Source: Micropterix aruncella
Taxonomy: Eukaryota > Arthropoda > Insecta > Lepidoptera > Micropterigidae
Length of the DNA stretch: 64,000 nt
NCBI GenBank assembly: GCA_944548615.1
Contig: OX155955.1
Coordinates: 15,285,818 to 15,349,817 of the forward strand
Reading direction: 5' to 3'
The position numbers and the translations under genes were made by a program. The notes under the pieces are model-generated. The model had not been told where the DNA came from. It saw only the letters and a program-made list of their open reading frames with translations, and searched no databases. Numbering within the stretch: position 1 is the stretch's first letter; the number at the start of each line of letters is the position of its first letter. Positions 54,350-64,000 of the stretch are shown piece by piece.

Positions 54350-54620
54350 CTAGCTGTACCGGCCACGCGTTGCTGTATCTAAATCTGATTATATGAAAAG
54401 AAAGAAAGAAAAAAACACGCGTTTCTATTATGTTTAATTTAACAATGCTTGTTGATATAGGCACAATATATTGTGTTGATCCATTGGCTGTGCAGATATA
54501 AAGATTTTCTGGTTTGCCGACTCTAGAACACGCAACATTTAATTGTCCATATGAAATCATATGGCATCCCTGGCGGATATGTATGTGACTGCCTCGTTTT
54601 GAATGTTAGACTGCATGATA
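54350..54620 (-). pseudogene. Autonomous Helitron 3' end with Pif1 helicase C-terminus
   Basis: The minus strand reads GCHMISYGQLNVACSRVGKP then ENLYICTANGSTQ. This corresponds to the HGQLYVACSRV motif VI region of Helitron/Pif1 helicases. It is followed by the element's 3' terminus, GCGTGGCCGGTACAGCTAG, with CTAG at 54350-54353 before T. Upstream helicase sequence is not recognisable beyond about 54620. Together with 27546-27815 it shows that autonomous Helitrons once existed here. Confidence 0.8.
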
Positions 54621-55682
54621 ATATTGATTTCGTAGACGGCTCGTACACTCAGCCGATCGTCTTCTGACTAATCTTATTCTTATAATTGGTTTTAATATTG
54701 GGAAATACTGTCACAACCATTAGTTCTTTTGACATTACTAAATTGTAGAAGTTATAAGGCCATTAAATTTCTCTAGGTTATATCAACCGGCACCTTTTCG
54801 CCCCCAATTTTGATCAATTTATTAAAAAATAAAAACAGGTAAAATATTCAAAAGAATCGTAATTAAAATAATTAGAAGGTACAGTTAGTTATTTCAGTTA
54901 AGTTAAGTTAGTAATTACTTGCATGTGATTTTCACAAATTATTACAGGTTAGCTTTAGAATATTACCTGTTTGCAGTAAGCTTGCCCTTTCGTTTGAATA
55001 AAGTTTTATTATTATTATTATATTAGGTATTGCCTGCCGAGCGTTCACGCTCACGTATTCCATAGACCGTAAATTTTGAACTCTGTGTCTTCGATCTAGA
55101 GCCCCAATATTCAGACAATGCATTCAGAGTCAATGCGAAGTTTTCCAGCATCGTAACATATTAAATTCTTTTAAGTCCATCTGGCGCAGGCGTCGGGGTT
55201 CTATGGGGTAGAGTTGTGGGGCGACGCGGCGGGAGTCTACTCGGAAATAACACGAGTAGTTGGCGGAGTTATTCGCGGCAACTTTGCCGACCGGAACTGC
55301 CGCCGGAAGAGCCCGACAAACAAAAGTCCGCCGGGCGACGCCGACGCTCAATTGAAAGTGGGTGGGACAACCTGCGCCCGCTAAGGCCGCCCACACACAA
55401 GCCACAGATCGTTTTGATAAAGTGACACAAGATAACAGTCATAGGGAATGACAACGACACCGTGTATTTCTACGAGGTTGAGGTTTCTATTCGACGTGAA
55501 AAGAAAAGTCTGCAGCACTTCATATCACCCTATTCGAGGAGATAAGAAAAATGCTAAATACGGGTATATTTTTTTTAATTTTATTTGTCTGTCGTGTAAA
55601 GCCGACTTTAGTCAATGCTATTGTCGAATTAATATTTATGCTTTAATAGTCTTATATCTACATATATTAATATACTACTATA
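54621..55682. other. Unassigned, partly GC-rich region
   Basis: A GC-rich stretch (55185-55400) produces overlapping frames on both strands (55130-55405, 55216-55425, 55269-55460) without known domains. GCGCCCGCTAAGGCCGCCCA near 55375 looks like a transposon end but has no partner. Confidence 0.3.
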
Positions 55683-56695
55683 GAATCCGCAGTACAAAGT
55701 GGCGACTGGAGCAATTAACGACAGTTAACGTAGGGATGGTACCATGTCGATAAAATATTTATTATTTATATTATAATTTACCTGCTAAAATTATAGTCGA
55801 CGAAATACTATTTGACAAAGGTGTCGTTAGCACATTGGTACCTTTATCGCCTTGATCTTGCTTGATGAAACGCCTTGATCGCTTAATAATATTAATTATT
55901 TATGCGTATCAATTTTCAATCAAAAACACTAATAATAACATCTTCTTTCGAATCTTTTAATGACAGCTGAATAAGCAATACCAACGGATATCGTAGACAA
56001 ACTCTTAAAAAGAGTGTCGTTAAGTCAACCAAAAAAAATATACGCAGTGGACCAATTTGCAAATGAATACGGTCACGAAGTAATTAGACTTCCACCATAT
56101 CACTGTCAGTATAATCCGATAGAGTTAATATGGGCTCAAGTCAAAGGAGAAGTTGCGACGAAAAATAGCACCTTTAAAATGGCAGATGTTGAGAAGTTAT
56201 TAAATGAAGCCATCGACAATGTGACAACCGAAGACTGGATTAAATGTGTTCGCCACGCTGAAAATCTCCTCCGAAGACCTAGCCAAAGCACATATAATTG
56301 ACACCCACCGTCTTGTTATTAATCTACAAGACGATAGTGACAGTGAAGACGAATATGAATAGCTTGCAGATTTTTTTTGTTTAGTTTATTTATTTTTTGT
56401 ATTTAGTTTTAATTATTTTACTGTCACCTATTATACATTTGATACTTTTATATTTTTATGTTAATAATTCAATATCAATATTTATATTTTTGACATTTAA
56501 TATTTATCGTAATGAAATAATACTGAAATAATATTTATTTCCCTCGTTTCATTACTTTATAGATATTCCTTTTGTATGCGTAAAAGTACCTGCACTACGG
56601 TTTCGAGTGCCGCTCCATAAGGGCGTGCAAGTGCAAAAGAGATAGCACGATTTCGATGATAAATGACCTGACTCGCCACTTTGTAATGCGGATAG
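55683..56695 (+). mobile_element. Tc1/mariner-IS630-type element, internally deleted
   Basis: The ends GAATCCGCAGTACAAAGTGG and the complement of CCACTTTGTAATGCGGATAG are inverted repeats. TA follows the pattern at 55681-55682 and 56696-56697. It contains only the C-terminal part of a DDE transposase. Confidence 0.7.
55983..56362 (+). pseudogene. IS630/Tc1-type DDE transposase, C-terminal part
   Basis: It reads TDIVDKLLKRVSLSQPKKIY, AVDQFANEYGHEV, then RLPPYHCQYNPIELIWAQVK. The PPYHC-NPIE-W block holds the last catalytic Glu of the DDE/D domain. It then reads ADVEKLLNEAIDNVTTEDW. A frameshift near 56270 moves the acidic tail INLQDDSDSEDEYE into another frame, ending at 56362. The DNA-binding domain and first catalytic Asp residues are missing. 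It is a dead fragment inside the inverted repeats at 55683-56695. Confidence 0.8.
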
Positions 56696-56819
56696 TATAG
56701 CACCTGACGAATTCTAATATGCGATAATTAGCTTTAATTCATAATTCATGCTTTTATTGTATATTCTAAATGAATAAATTGAATACTGGATACTGATAGA
56801 AAAACATTATAGAACCACT

Positions 56820-57190
56820 CGTGAGTTGTCACCTACAACGGTCAAACCCGTCACCCTGAAAGGTATAACGATATTGTCCGTTCTTTCTTCCTGGAGCGAA
56901 CGTAGAGATTTAGGGAAGAAACAGTCCACCGTCTTCCTACGCTACTTGCCCGTGAATCACCGTAGTGCACAGTCGATAGGCTGACTCCGCACGATGCGCA
57001 AACTGCCCTAAGGACCACTCCCAAGTTAAACGGATCCATCATGCCATGGCAAGGGAAACAGCGTCCTTACCAAATTCGACTTTCTTCGAGGAGGCTACCG
57101 GATAGGAGTTAAACCATGAGTTGATCCGACTAGAGACAACGAACAGGCCTTAATAACTCATTTGCACAGGAACCATTAACTGCAAGCAGC
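56820..57190 (+). repeat. Family B repeat, diverged partial copy
   Basis: It runs from GAGTTGTCACCTACAACGGT to AACCATTAACTGCAAG. The middle of the family is deleted (jump near 56950). Confidence 0.7.
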
Positions 57191-57215
57191 GTGGAAGAAT
57201 TTCAGAAAAACCTAA

Positions 57216-57940
57216 TCTATACTAATATTATAAAGAGGTAAAGTTTGTGACGTTGTAGGAAGTAATCTCTGGATCTACTGTACCGATTTTGAAAATTGTT
57301 TTACCAATAGAAAGCCACGTTGTTTGCGAGTGTCATAGGTTATATGATAATCCGAAAACTGAAAAGACTTTTTCGTGGTAGTCGGATTTGCAAAGTAATT
57401 CGGAGAATAAGCGGTCGACGAAAACGTTTCTACCTAACGCTGCCTTAACGATGATAGATATATGATTAAGTTCTAGAGAAAAGTTGTAGAGCTTGATAGT
57501 GCCTACAAAAAAGTCAGTGACAGCATATGCCTAACTTTTATATTTAAGTCACAAAAAGTAGTATTTTATATTAAAAATATAATTTAAATCGTGAGGTTAT
57601 GTTATCAACAATTATGAATTCTTATCAAAATAAGTAAATTTATCGTCTCAAGTGTTTAAAACAAAAGACTTTTCCCCTTTTATAAATAGTTCCATAAATA
57701 CATAAATAAATAGTTAAAGAGATAATACGCTCACAGATAAGACACTCACAAGAATACACTCACAAATAACGGTATTATTGTCAAATTGGCATGCAAATAC
57801 ATACATACATATGCAGTAAAAATATAACCCTCCTTTTGCCAGTCAGGAAATAAATCATAGCACTCAGTACTAACCGAACCACACTCATAATTTCATCACA
57901 GGTAAAAAGTTTTACCGCCCAACGAAGTAGGCACGGGTCT
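57216..57940 (+). mobile_element. Helitron, ~740-bp family, copy 4
   Basis: It starts TCTATACTAATATTATAAAG after A. The 3' hairpin (GCCCAACGAAGTAGGC) and GGGT are kept, but CTAG is lost. It otherwise aligns with the three other copies. Confidence 0.85.
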
Positions 57941-57943
57941 TAC

Positions 57944-58500
57944 AGGAGTAATCGCGCCTGAATGTTTTCAAAATCAGTTTAAAGCCTGAATGTCCAAGAA
58001 AGAGCTACTTTTTTGAGTCCTATTTATAAATTGGTTCCTTATCAAGGGATTCGCTTGGAAACTAATTTATATACCTGCTTATATTTTTCAAAAAAATCAT
58101 AAAACGAAAGTTCTTTAGATCTAGTATTTCCCAGGTATCATGTCACATTTACGCTGGTTATATAGAGAATTAATCAGTCAATATAATGACATTAAAATAA
58201 AACACACTCACCGCTTACATTATAGGAGTAATCGCGCCTGAATGTTTTCGAAATCAGTTTAAAGCCTTAATGTCCAAGGCAATGAGTAACTTTTTTAAGT
58301 CCAAATAGTAAATTGGTTCCTTATCGAGGGATTAACTTAGAGTTCTTTTTAAATAAAGCTTTTTTTTTTTAAAGCCATAAAATTGAAATATGGTCGTTCC
58401 CAGGTATCATGTCACCACTTTGCCCAGCGTGGTAACGAACAAAAAGCCAACGGATTTTTTGAATGGAACCAAATTCCGACCTACAATGTCTCTGTTACAT
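57944..58500. repeat. Tandem duplication, ~280-bp period
   Basis: AGGAGTAATCGCGCCTGAAT starts at 57944 and 58225. CCAGGTATCATGTCAC recurs near 58131 and 58400. The copies are diverged and have small indels. Confidence 0.8.
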
Positions 58501-60555
58501 CTTCAAATGTTACCAACTTATTATCGTCGCCATTAAAATGAACACACATATGCTATTCGCCAGATTGGGCTGAAACCATTGCTGTCATTTATTTTATAAG
58601 TTTAACTTCGTTTCCATGTCAAAAATATACAATAAAATGTTGTATGCATTTCCTAATGACCCATGCAACTTTTTAGTACATTTTCTCTCTTTGTTTATAT
58701 AGCCTATTAAATTGCTCAATGCTGTAGCGCGATTTGGCAGATAGGATTTTACTACGAAATGCAGTACCTACTGTAGATGGCAGTCATAGATCCAAATGTT
58801 GATTATTCTTCTCTTATGTTCAATATGCCGGTGTTCGTAGTATAGCAGTATGGCTGCGCAATATAGATGGCGCTCTAAACACGCCTATACGGTATCCTAT
58901 CTAGAAATAAATTAATTATAAACGAATTTTAAAATCATATCTCTTTCATTTTAATTTCTTTTTAATATTATTTATATAAAGACGTCAATTTTTATTCTGG
59001 TATGCAGGTTTCGATACGTAGTAATTATGCACTTCAATATTTAGATAAACTAATAGATAGCATTCTATCTATCCGTGTTATTTATGTAATGTATTCAGCC
59101 TATTTAAAAAATGCAATACATGGCACTAATAATTGAATGTTATTTTTGTTATCATTGGTTAAATTATTAGGTAGTTATAATCAAACGGTATTTAATTTTT
59201 AAAAAAACAATCAATACCAATGTTATTATACATGGCCTAATTTCTATTAATTTCGTCGAACAATGCTTCACACCACCTTCATGTCGCCGGCGTAGAAGTT
59301 CACTTTACAAGTTCACTTACAAAACCCAATTTTTAGCATTGAGGATTTCGACAATATCAATTTTTCGCAGCTCTATTGACCTACTTGACTGTTATTATTC
59401 CTTATTCTTTCTATTATTGGCCATTTTACAATTGCGTTTTTTTCCTTCTAACTATTGGCTATTGACTATTATTATTATTGCTGATTTGTTTGTATTTGTG
59501 TTTTTTCTTTAAAATATCTTCCCGTATGATAATTTGTGAAATTATCCAATATTGTCCACATGAAAATTCTACGAAATTATGTAAGAATTTTGATTGAAAA
59601 TATTGGAAAATTTTGTTTCCTCTATATAACCTAGAAAATCTGCGCTTGGATGTTCAACGTTCATACCTTGCAATACCGACGTTGATACCTTATACCTTAA
59701 TAGGTATATATTTAAATATTATGCTTGTTATTTTTGTTACTTTTTGACATAACCAAGTGTAGGAATTCCTATCAACTAGTTTGAAATTAAATTTTTAAAA
59801 AATAAAAAAATAGGGGTTGTCAAAATGTGCTATCGCGTTGCTCATTATAATAGCTAATATATAATCAATGGTAGAACTATAGCAGACTATCAACACGGTG
59901 GCAGATTAACAGAGACTATGAAATTGTATAACAATCAACGAGTCAAAATCTTATGTTATTAGTTCGTAAAAGTAGTAAAGAACTAGATTAGTAAATGTTT
60001 ATTGCATGTGATTTTCAAGCGCATACAATACATAACATCAATGATATAAGGTCGTTATTTTTACTATCACTACTCGCTATTACCAGTGAGCACTGAGCAG
60101 CCCCCTTAATTTTAAAGCAGTGCTTCCACCCACTTCCACTCAATCGTCAATGATATAATATCGCTCTAGCTTCACATTACGATGTAATAAATTAGAAAAA
60201 TCAAATATGGCGATCTTCAATTACCCTTTTAGTTTAAAATTGGGTCTACGCTTATCAAAAATTATTCAATGTAGTGCACATCAACGGTCGCTGACACCAA
60301 CTACTGATTTAATGCTCTCCGAAATTGGTGCTGTTTTATATTATTTAGGCTTTTACTAAGTATTTGTGTAATAGCTCATACTCTATTGATATTGAATGTA
60401 GATACTATGAAGTATTTGACTTTCAGTAGAACTATATTATAATAAAAATATATTCTAACATCATAAATGTCAGCATAACCGGGATATGTTGAGATGATTT
60501 TATTGAATATATCGACTCGTATATTTATTTAAGTACGGTACAACTATGCTGCGAC
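58501..60555. other. Long AT-rich region without recognisable genes
   Basis: There are no long frames, RNA genes or matched repeats. Confidence 0.35.
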
Positions 60556-61085
60556 GCAACTAGGCAGACTCAATTTCAACAAGGATGTCTGCAGACGAAT
60601 CCAACTCGGATCAAGAGCGTTCTGGAAACTACGGCATGTCTTCTCGTCACAAATACCGCAGAGCCTTAAGGCGAAAGTCTATAATCAGTATGTGTTGTCA
60701 GTGATGACATACTGCTCTGAGACATGGTCGCTAACATACTGCTCTGAGACATGGCTTCATATACAAACTCAAAGTCGCGCAACTAGCCATAAAGAGCTAT
60801 ACATGGAGTTTCACTGCGCGATAGGATCCGAAACGAGGAAAGAAGTACTGAAATAGCTCATAAAATTAGCAGCTTGAAATGGCAACAGGTATGCCACATA
60901 CTTCGCAGAACCGACAGCCGTTAAGAAAAAAAGTCTCTCCAATGGCGACTAAGAACCGGCAGACGGGTGTAGGATGCCCCTCCATAAGATAGACCGATGA
61001 CTTTTCCATGGTCGCAGGAACTAGGTGGATGAAGGCGGCTCAAAACCGTTTGTCATGTTATTCTATAGGGAAGGCCTAAGTCTAA
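60556..61085 (+). pseudogene. RTE-clade LINE C-terminal fragment
   Basis: It reads QLGRLNFNKDVCRRIQLGSR, AFWKLRHVFSSQIPQSLKAK and VYNQYVLSVMTYCSETWSL. After breaks it gives ARDRIRNEE, TDDFSMVAGTRWMKAAQN and a QWTSID-like end. This is the RTE-type C-terminus. CATACTGCTCTGAGACATGG is duplicated at about 60707 and 60737, disrupting the frame. The GATGATGATGG tail near 61105 is typical of RTE 3' ends. Confidence 0.8.
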
Positions 61086-61162
61086 CAGTGGACGTCTATC
61101 GACTGATGATGATGGTACTTAAAATAGGACAGTAACTCTATAACATGTAATAATGATTCGCA

Positions 61163-61255
61163 ATGTGCATTTCGTCCACAGATAAAGTAGAGTCTATCAA
61201 ATATCTAGGGGTATCAAATATTGACGATAGTAAGAACATGTTTTTAAATTTAGTA
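61163..61255 (+). pseudogene. Possible LINE RT scrap
   Basis: KVESIKYLGVSNIDDSKNM resembles the KYLGV-D thumb motif of LINE RTs. It is too short to classify. Confidence 0.3.
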
Positions 61256-61341
61256 AAAGTGTTCGGGTGCTCAGATCGTTATAACATCCCGGGGTGGCGG
61301 GCTCTCCGCAGAAATGGACAAGCTTCAACGGTATATCCAAG

Positions 61342-61548
61342 TGTAATATTATTACATTGGCACTACGAATATTTGGCTGCCCACCTGTGAAACTCGGAGA
61401 TGACAGCTTGCCCTATAAGAACTGTATACAATACTTCGACTTGCACCTGGACAGACGGCTAACTTGAAAGAACACACGAATCATACAGAACATGAGAATT
61501 GAACTAAATTCCCAGTTCAAAAGAATATATTGGCTTATAGAAATATAG
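61342..61548 (+). pseudogene. Jockey-clade LINE C-terminal fragment
   Basis: In one frame it gives ITLALRIFGCPPVKLGDDSL, PYKNCIQYFDLHLDRRLT, a stop (61465), then IELNSQFKRIYWLI. The YLGLHLDRRLTW ... YWLI order is a jockey-type RT signature. A remnant of family C follows at about 61560-61690. Confidence 0.6.
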
Positions 61549-61852
61549 ACTTCTTATACATAACAATGGGTGCTTACACACACACAGACAAACACAGACA
61601 TTTTTCATAAATCAGTTTTGTGTATTCCCAGGATCTCAAAACCTAGAGATCCGGTGAGAACTCGAATTCTAAATTTTGCTCCAAAATAAGATTTTGGTGT
61701 AGTTAGGAATTAGGAATGCATAAAACGATGTTGTTATTGAATCGAAAATCGGGCAATGACAACCAGAGAAAATATTTATATCAAATGTATAAAAACTCGT
61801 CTATATAAACAATAAGTAAGACCTTGCAGTTATCATTATCATTTCCTATACG

Positions 61853-62076
61853 ACCTGGCGTAGTTTGAACAGACTGAGGGTGGGTGTGACAAGGTGCCGA
61901 GCCAACCTTGTTTACTGAGGCTATACAGAGAACCCAATATATAACTGTGGAACGCTGCAGAATGAAGACCGCCTCCTATTCTGCCCGCAGCTGTCAACTC
62001 CCATAACACACAGGGCCCTACAAGAGGGAAACGACAAGGCCATCCAGGTGGCATATCTTTGGAGAGATGTGTCTTA
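61853..62076 (+). pseudogene. LINE C-terminal Cys-rich fragment
   Basis: It reads TWRSLNRLRVGVTRCRANLV, a TGA at the place of a conserved Trp, then GYTENPIYNCGTLQNEDRLL and FCPQLS. This is the WR-LNRLR-G--RC ... CDCG ... CP region found at the ends of several LINE polymerases. It is a short, isolated fragment. Confidence 0.6.
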
Positions 62077-62660
62077 ACCTTGCCACGACACGTTATCGAA
62101 CGATTATCATTATAAAGAAGCGATGCAGAAGTTACGCAGATGAATCTCTGACGTCACACTTTCCACAGACGAAAAGAAAACAAACAGCGCCAATGGGGAG
62201 GAAACTTGAAATTGCTTTTGTGTGAAAATTAGTGCGTGTCGCGGGCGTCTTAATCCTATTAAATAGGGGGGCATTTGTCGTATGCGAATGGCCCTGGGGC
62301 GATCGCCTTCGGTTTAGGTAAGCCCCAGACAAGGACGGCGCCCGACAAGATTAACTGCATCGCTAAGGCCGAGTCGCGCCTCGCAACTTTTCCAGTGACA
62401 CCCGCGCAACTTCACTCGAAAGCAAGATTTATTCCTTTCCATGATCCATGGCGACGAGCAGCTGTGTTGTGACGTGTTTGGGGTAATTGATACATTTATC
62501 ACCGCCCCGTCATTATAGTCGACATGCGTCAACATTTGGAGCAACAGTTTGGTATGGCGGTATAAAATTACAGGCCCATAGCTTTCCTTTCAAGTTTCGT
62601 TAATATTTACCGACATTCTACTTTGTGGCAAAGGGGTTCGCCGAGAAAAACTGCTAGTAT
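62077..62660. other. Unassigned region
   Basis: CpG-richer DNA between 62270 and 62480 gives overlapping frames without known domains. A donor-like TTTAG-GTAAGC is near 62315 but no exon can be supported. Confidence 0.3.
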
Positions 62661-62714
62661 TACTTTCCCGGTAGAGGGAAAGTATTGTGAACGCGCAATT
62701 TTTAATTCTAGATC
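62661..62714 (+). repeat. Family C fragment
   Basis: CTTTCCCGGTAGAGGGAAAG and TATTGTGAACGCGCAA match the start of family C. The fragment is cut off by the hAT element at 62715. Confidence 0.65.
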
Positions 62715-63640
62715 AGTGGTTCTCAAACCCATTTCGTCTACCGCCCATTTTGAAAATGAAATATTTTTCAGCGCCCTCTATTTTTTTTACTTTACAACAT
62801 CTTAAAAACCACAATGACATTCATTACTTTAATTCTAAACGAGACTTTTTACCAGTGGGAGCAATTAAAACAAACATAATCAATTTTAATTTTAAAACTA
62901 ATCTAATGTAAAGGATGGATCTGATGATTTTTAACAAGTTTGTTGATATCAGGTTCTAATTTACTCAAAAACAGCCGCAAGTCGCTGCGTTCGGTAACAT
63001 GCAAACGTTCTCTCTTTTTAGTAAGCAGCGTTGCCACAGCACTAAATCTACGTTCACACAAATATGACGATGGGAATGCTATCAAAAATCGTTGAACGGT
63101 CGACCACAATCCAGGGTATAATTGCGGGATTTGCTTTTGTAGCCAAAATTCTCGGTAGCCATTTTTTAATTTGATTTTTATTTCCTCGTTCGTTGTCAGT
63201 TTTATGTTCTTCTTCCATGTGGGATGATATTGCTGTGTTGACGTTTGAAAAATGATCCAAGACCCAGTCTGGTATTTCCAATTTCAAAATGTTCTGAAAT
63301 CGTTCTATGTAATCACTGTGGAAGTTTTCCAAATGTTGGCAAGAGGGAATCAAGTCGTCATTGTTGCAGTATACTGAAAAATTGGGAAAATTGTGGAACT
63401 CACGTTTGCCGATATTCTTCTTGTGTAAGAGCATTTTGGCTACGAAATCAGCAATGACATTTTCTGTTTTAATTAAGTTCAAGTCATTACCTTGAAGTTG
63501 GATATTTACATCATTAAACACTTTATACAGGTCTATCAAGTACACGATAATTTTGTAATAATAGTTTACGGAGAATTAAAATTGAAATACGCTCACGGAG
63601 ATTATTTTGAGAAACAATAAATTGAATTTTGGCTATTCGT
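62715..63640 (-). pseudogene. hAT transposase C-terminal part (ZBED/SCAND3-like)
   Basis: CAGTGGTTCTCAAACC at 62715 is a hAT terminal repeat, here the 3' end of a minus-strand element. The frame 63054-63545 carries CQHLENFHSDYIERFQNILK and WVLDHFSNVNTAISSHMEEE. A frameshift near 63160 moves into YREFWLQKQIPQLYPGLWST, then FPSSYLCERRFSAVATLLTK and DLRLFLSKLEPDI, the hAT dimerisation domain. The N-terminal zinc finger and the 5' terminal repeat are missing before the next repeat begins near 63650. Confidence 0.85.
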
Positions 63641-63649
63641 TGTAATTTA

Positions 63650-64000
63650 CTTTCCCGGCCCACCAACCGACCAGGAGGGAAAGTCTTCTAGACGCACAAT
63701 CTTTTTTTTCGGTATGAAAACCGAAATATCAATTTTGAGCCACACTAAGATGATTACGACCATTTCCATATTGAAGTCTGTCTGTCTGTCGGTGTGTCTG
63801 TCTGTGTGTCTATATGTCTGTCTGTGTGTTTGTATTCCTCCACGATAGCGCCTAAACGCTTAATCCGATTGAGCTGAAACTTGGCATGCAGGCGTCATTT
63901 GGTCAAGGGAAGAGTGGAAAAGATTGTAGCGTGATAGTCATATATTAATCTCGAAATATTTGACTAAGCGACTTGAACCTTGTTGGGTCGAAATCTCATT
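63650..64000 (+). repeat. Family C repeat with CTGT-rich microsatellite, cut by the window end
   Basis: The start TTTCCCGG...GGGAAAGTCT is followed by a TCTGTCTGT-rich stretch (63776-63832), then TTAATCCGATTGAGCTGAAA, CTTGGCATGCAGGCGTC and ATTTGGTCAAGG. It matches 52045-52440. Confidence 0.75.

Noticed and set aside
62301..62330. Splice donor TTTAG-GTAAGC as exon evidence
   Set aside because: There is no acceptor or recognisable coding sequence beside it.
1..64000. tRNA or rRNA genes
   Set aside because: No convincing tRNA cloverleaf or rRNA segment was seen by eye. GGTTCGCACCC in family B resembles a B box but lacks an A box at proper spacing.

Overview
This window reads as AT-rich, transposon-dense DNA of an insect, most likely a moth or butterfly. 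It holds lepidopteran-style Helitrons with 5' TC and 3' hairpin-CTAG ends. It also holds decayed non-LTR retrotransposons, a Penelope-like element with a GIY-YIG domain, hAT, pogo/Tigger and Tc1-mariner fragments, and CA-rich interspersed repeats. There are no operons, bacterial genes or CRISPR arrays.

The only credible host coding sequence is one exon at 48944-49271, plus strand. It has a splice acceptor, three small upstream ORFs, a signal-peptide start at 49088, and a GTAAG donor. Its protein ends in a DPCKAG motif like that near the N-terminus of tolloid/BMP1-type astacin proteases. A candidate TATA-less promoter (Inr plus correctly spaced DPE) with a possible first-exon donor lies at 28199-28398. 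Whether it belongs to this gene is speculation. If the gene call is right, 49272-64000 is the first coding intron.

Layout. 0-10 kb: LINE 3' ends, an old family-B repeat split by a 481-bp hAT MITE, short Helitrons, a hAT transposase remnant. 10-18 kb: a Penelope fragment, a U6 snRNA-LINE chimera (11346-12045), and a cluster of GC-rich family-B repeats nested into each other. 18-29 kb: a pogo/Tigger deletion derivative, a short tandem-repeat family, a LINE with a 294-codon open frame, Helitrons, a C-rich/G4 tract beside a Helitron helicase fragment, a foldback repeat. 29-48 kb: LINE fragments, more family B, family-J MITEs, a 302-bp MITE, a Penelope insertion with GIY-YIG and clean 12-bp duplications. 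49-64 kb: the host exon, then a foldback element with a Helitron in its centre, LINE, LTR and Helitron-helicase remnants, a deleted mariner-type element, RTE and jockey fragments, and a hAT transposase C-terminus.

The most notable observations are these. (1) Family B, about 0.67-0.71 kb, GC-rich, twelve copies, with 14-15-bp target duplications and a conserved terminal hairpin. (2) The U6-LINE chimera. (3) The pogo derivative that keeps the N-terminal HTH and C-terminal zinc-binding ends and carries at least eight copies of a 15-bp motif; its empty site is preserved in paralogous repeats. (4) Penelope copies bounded by inverted terminal segments with 11-13-bp target duplications. (5) Twin 21-bp hairpins with a compensatory base-pair change. 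Alignments were done by eye, so copy boundaries are approximate unless a target duplication fixes them.
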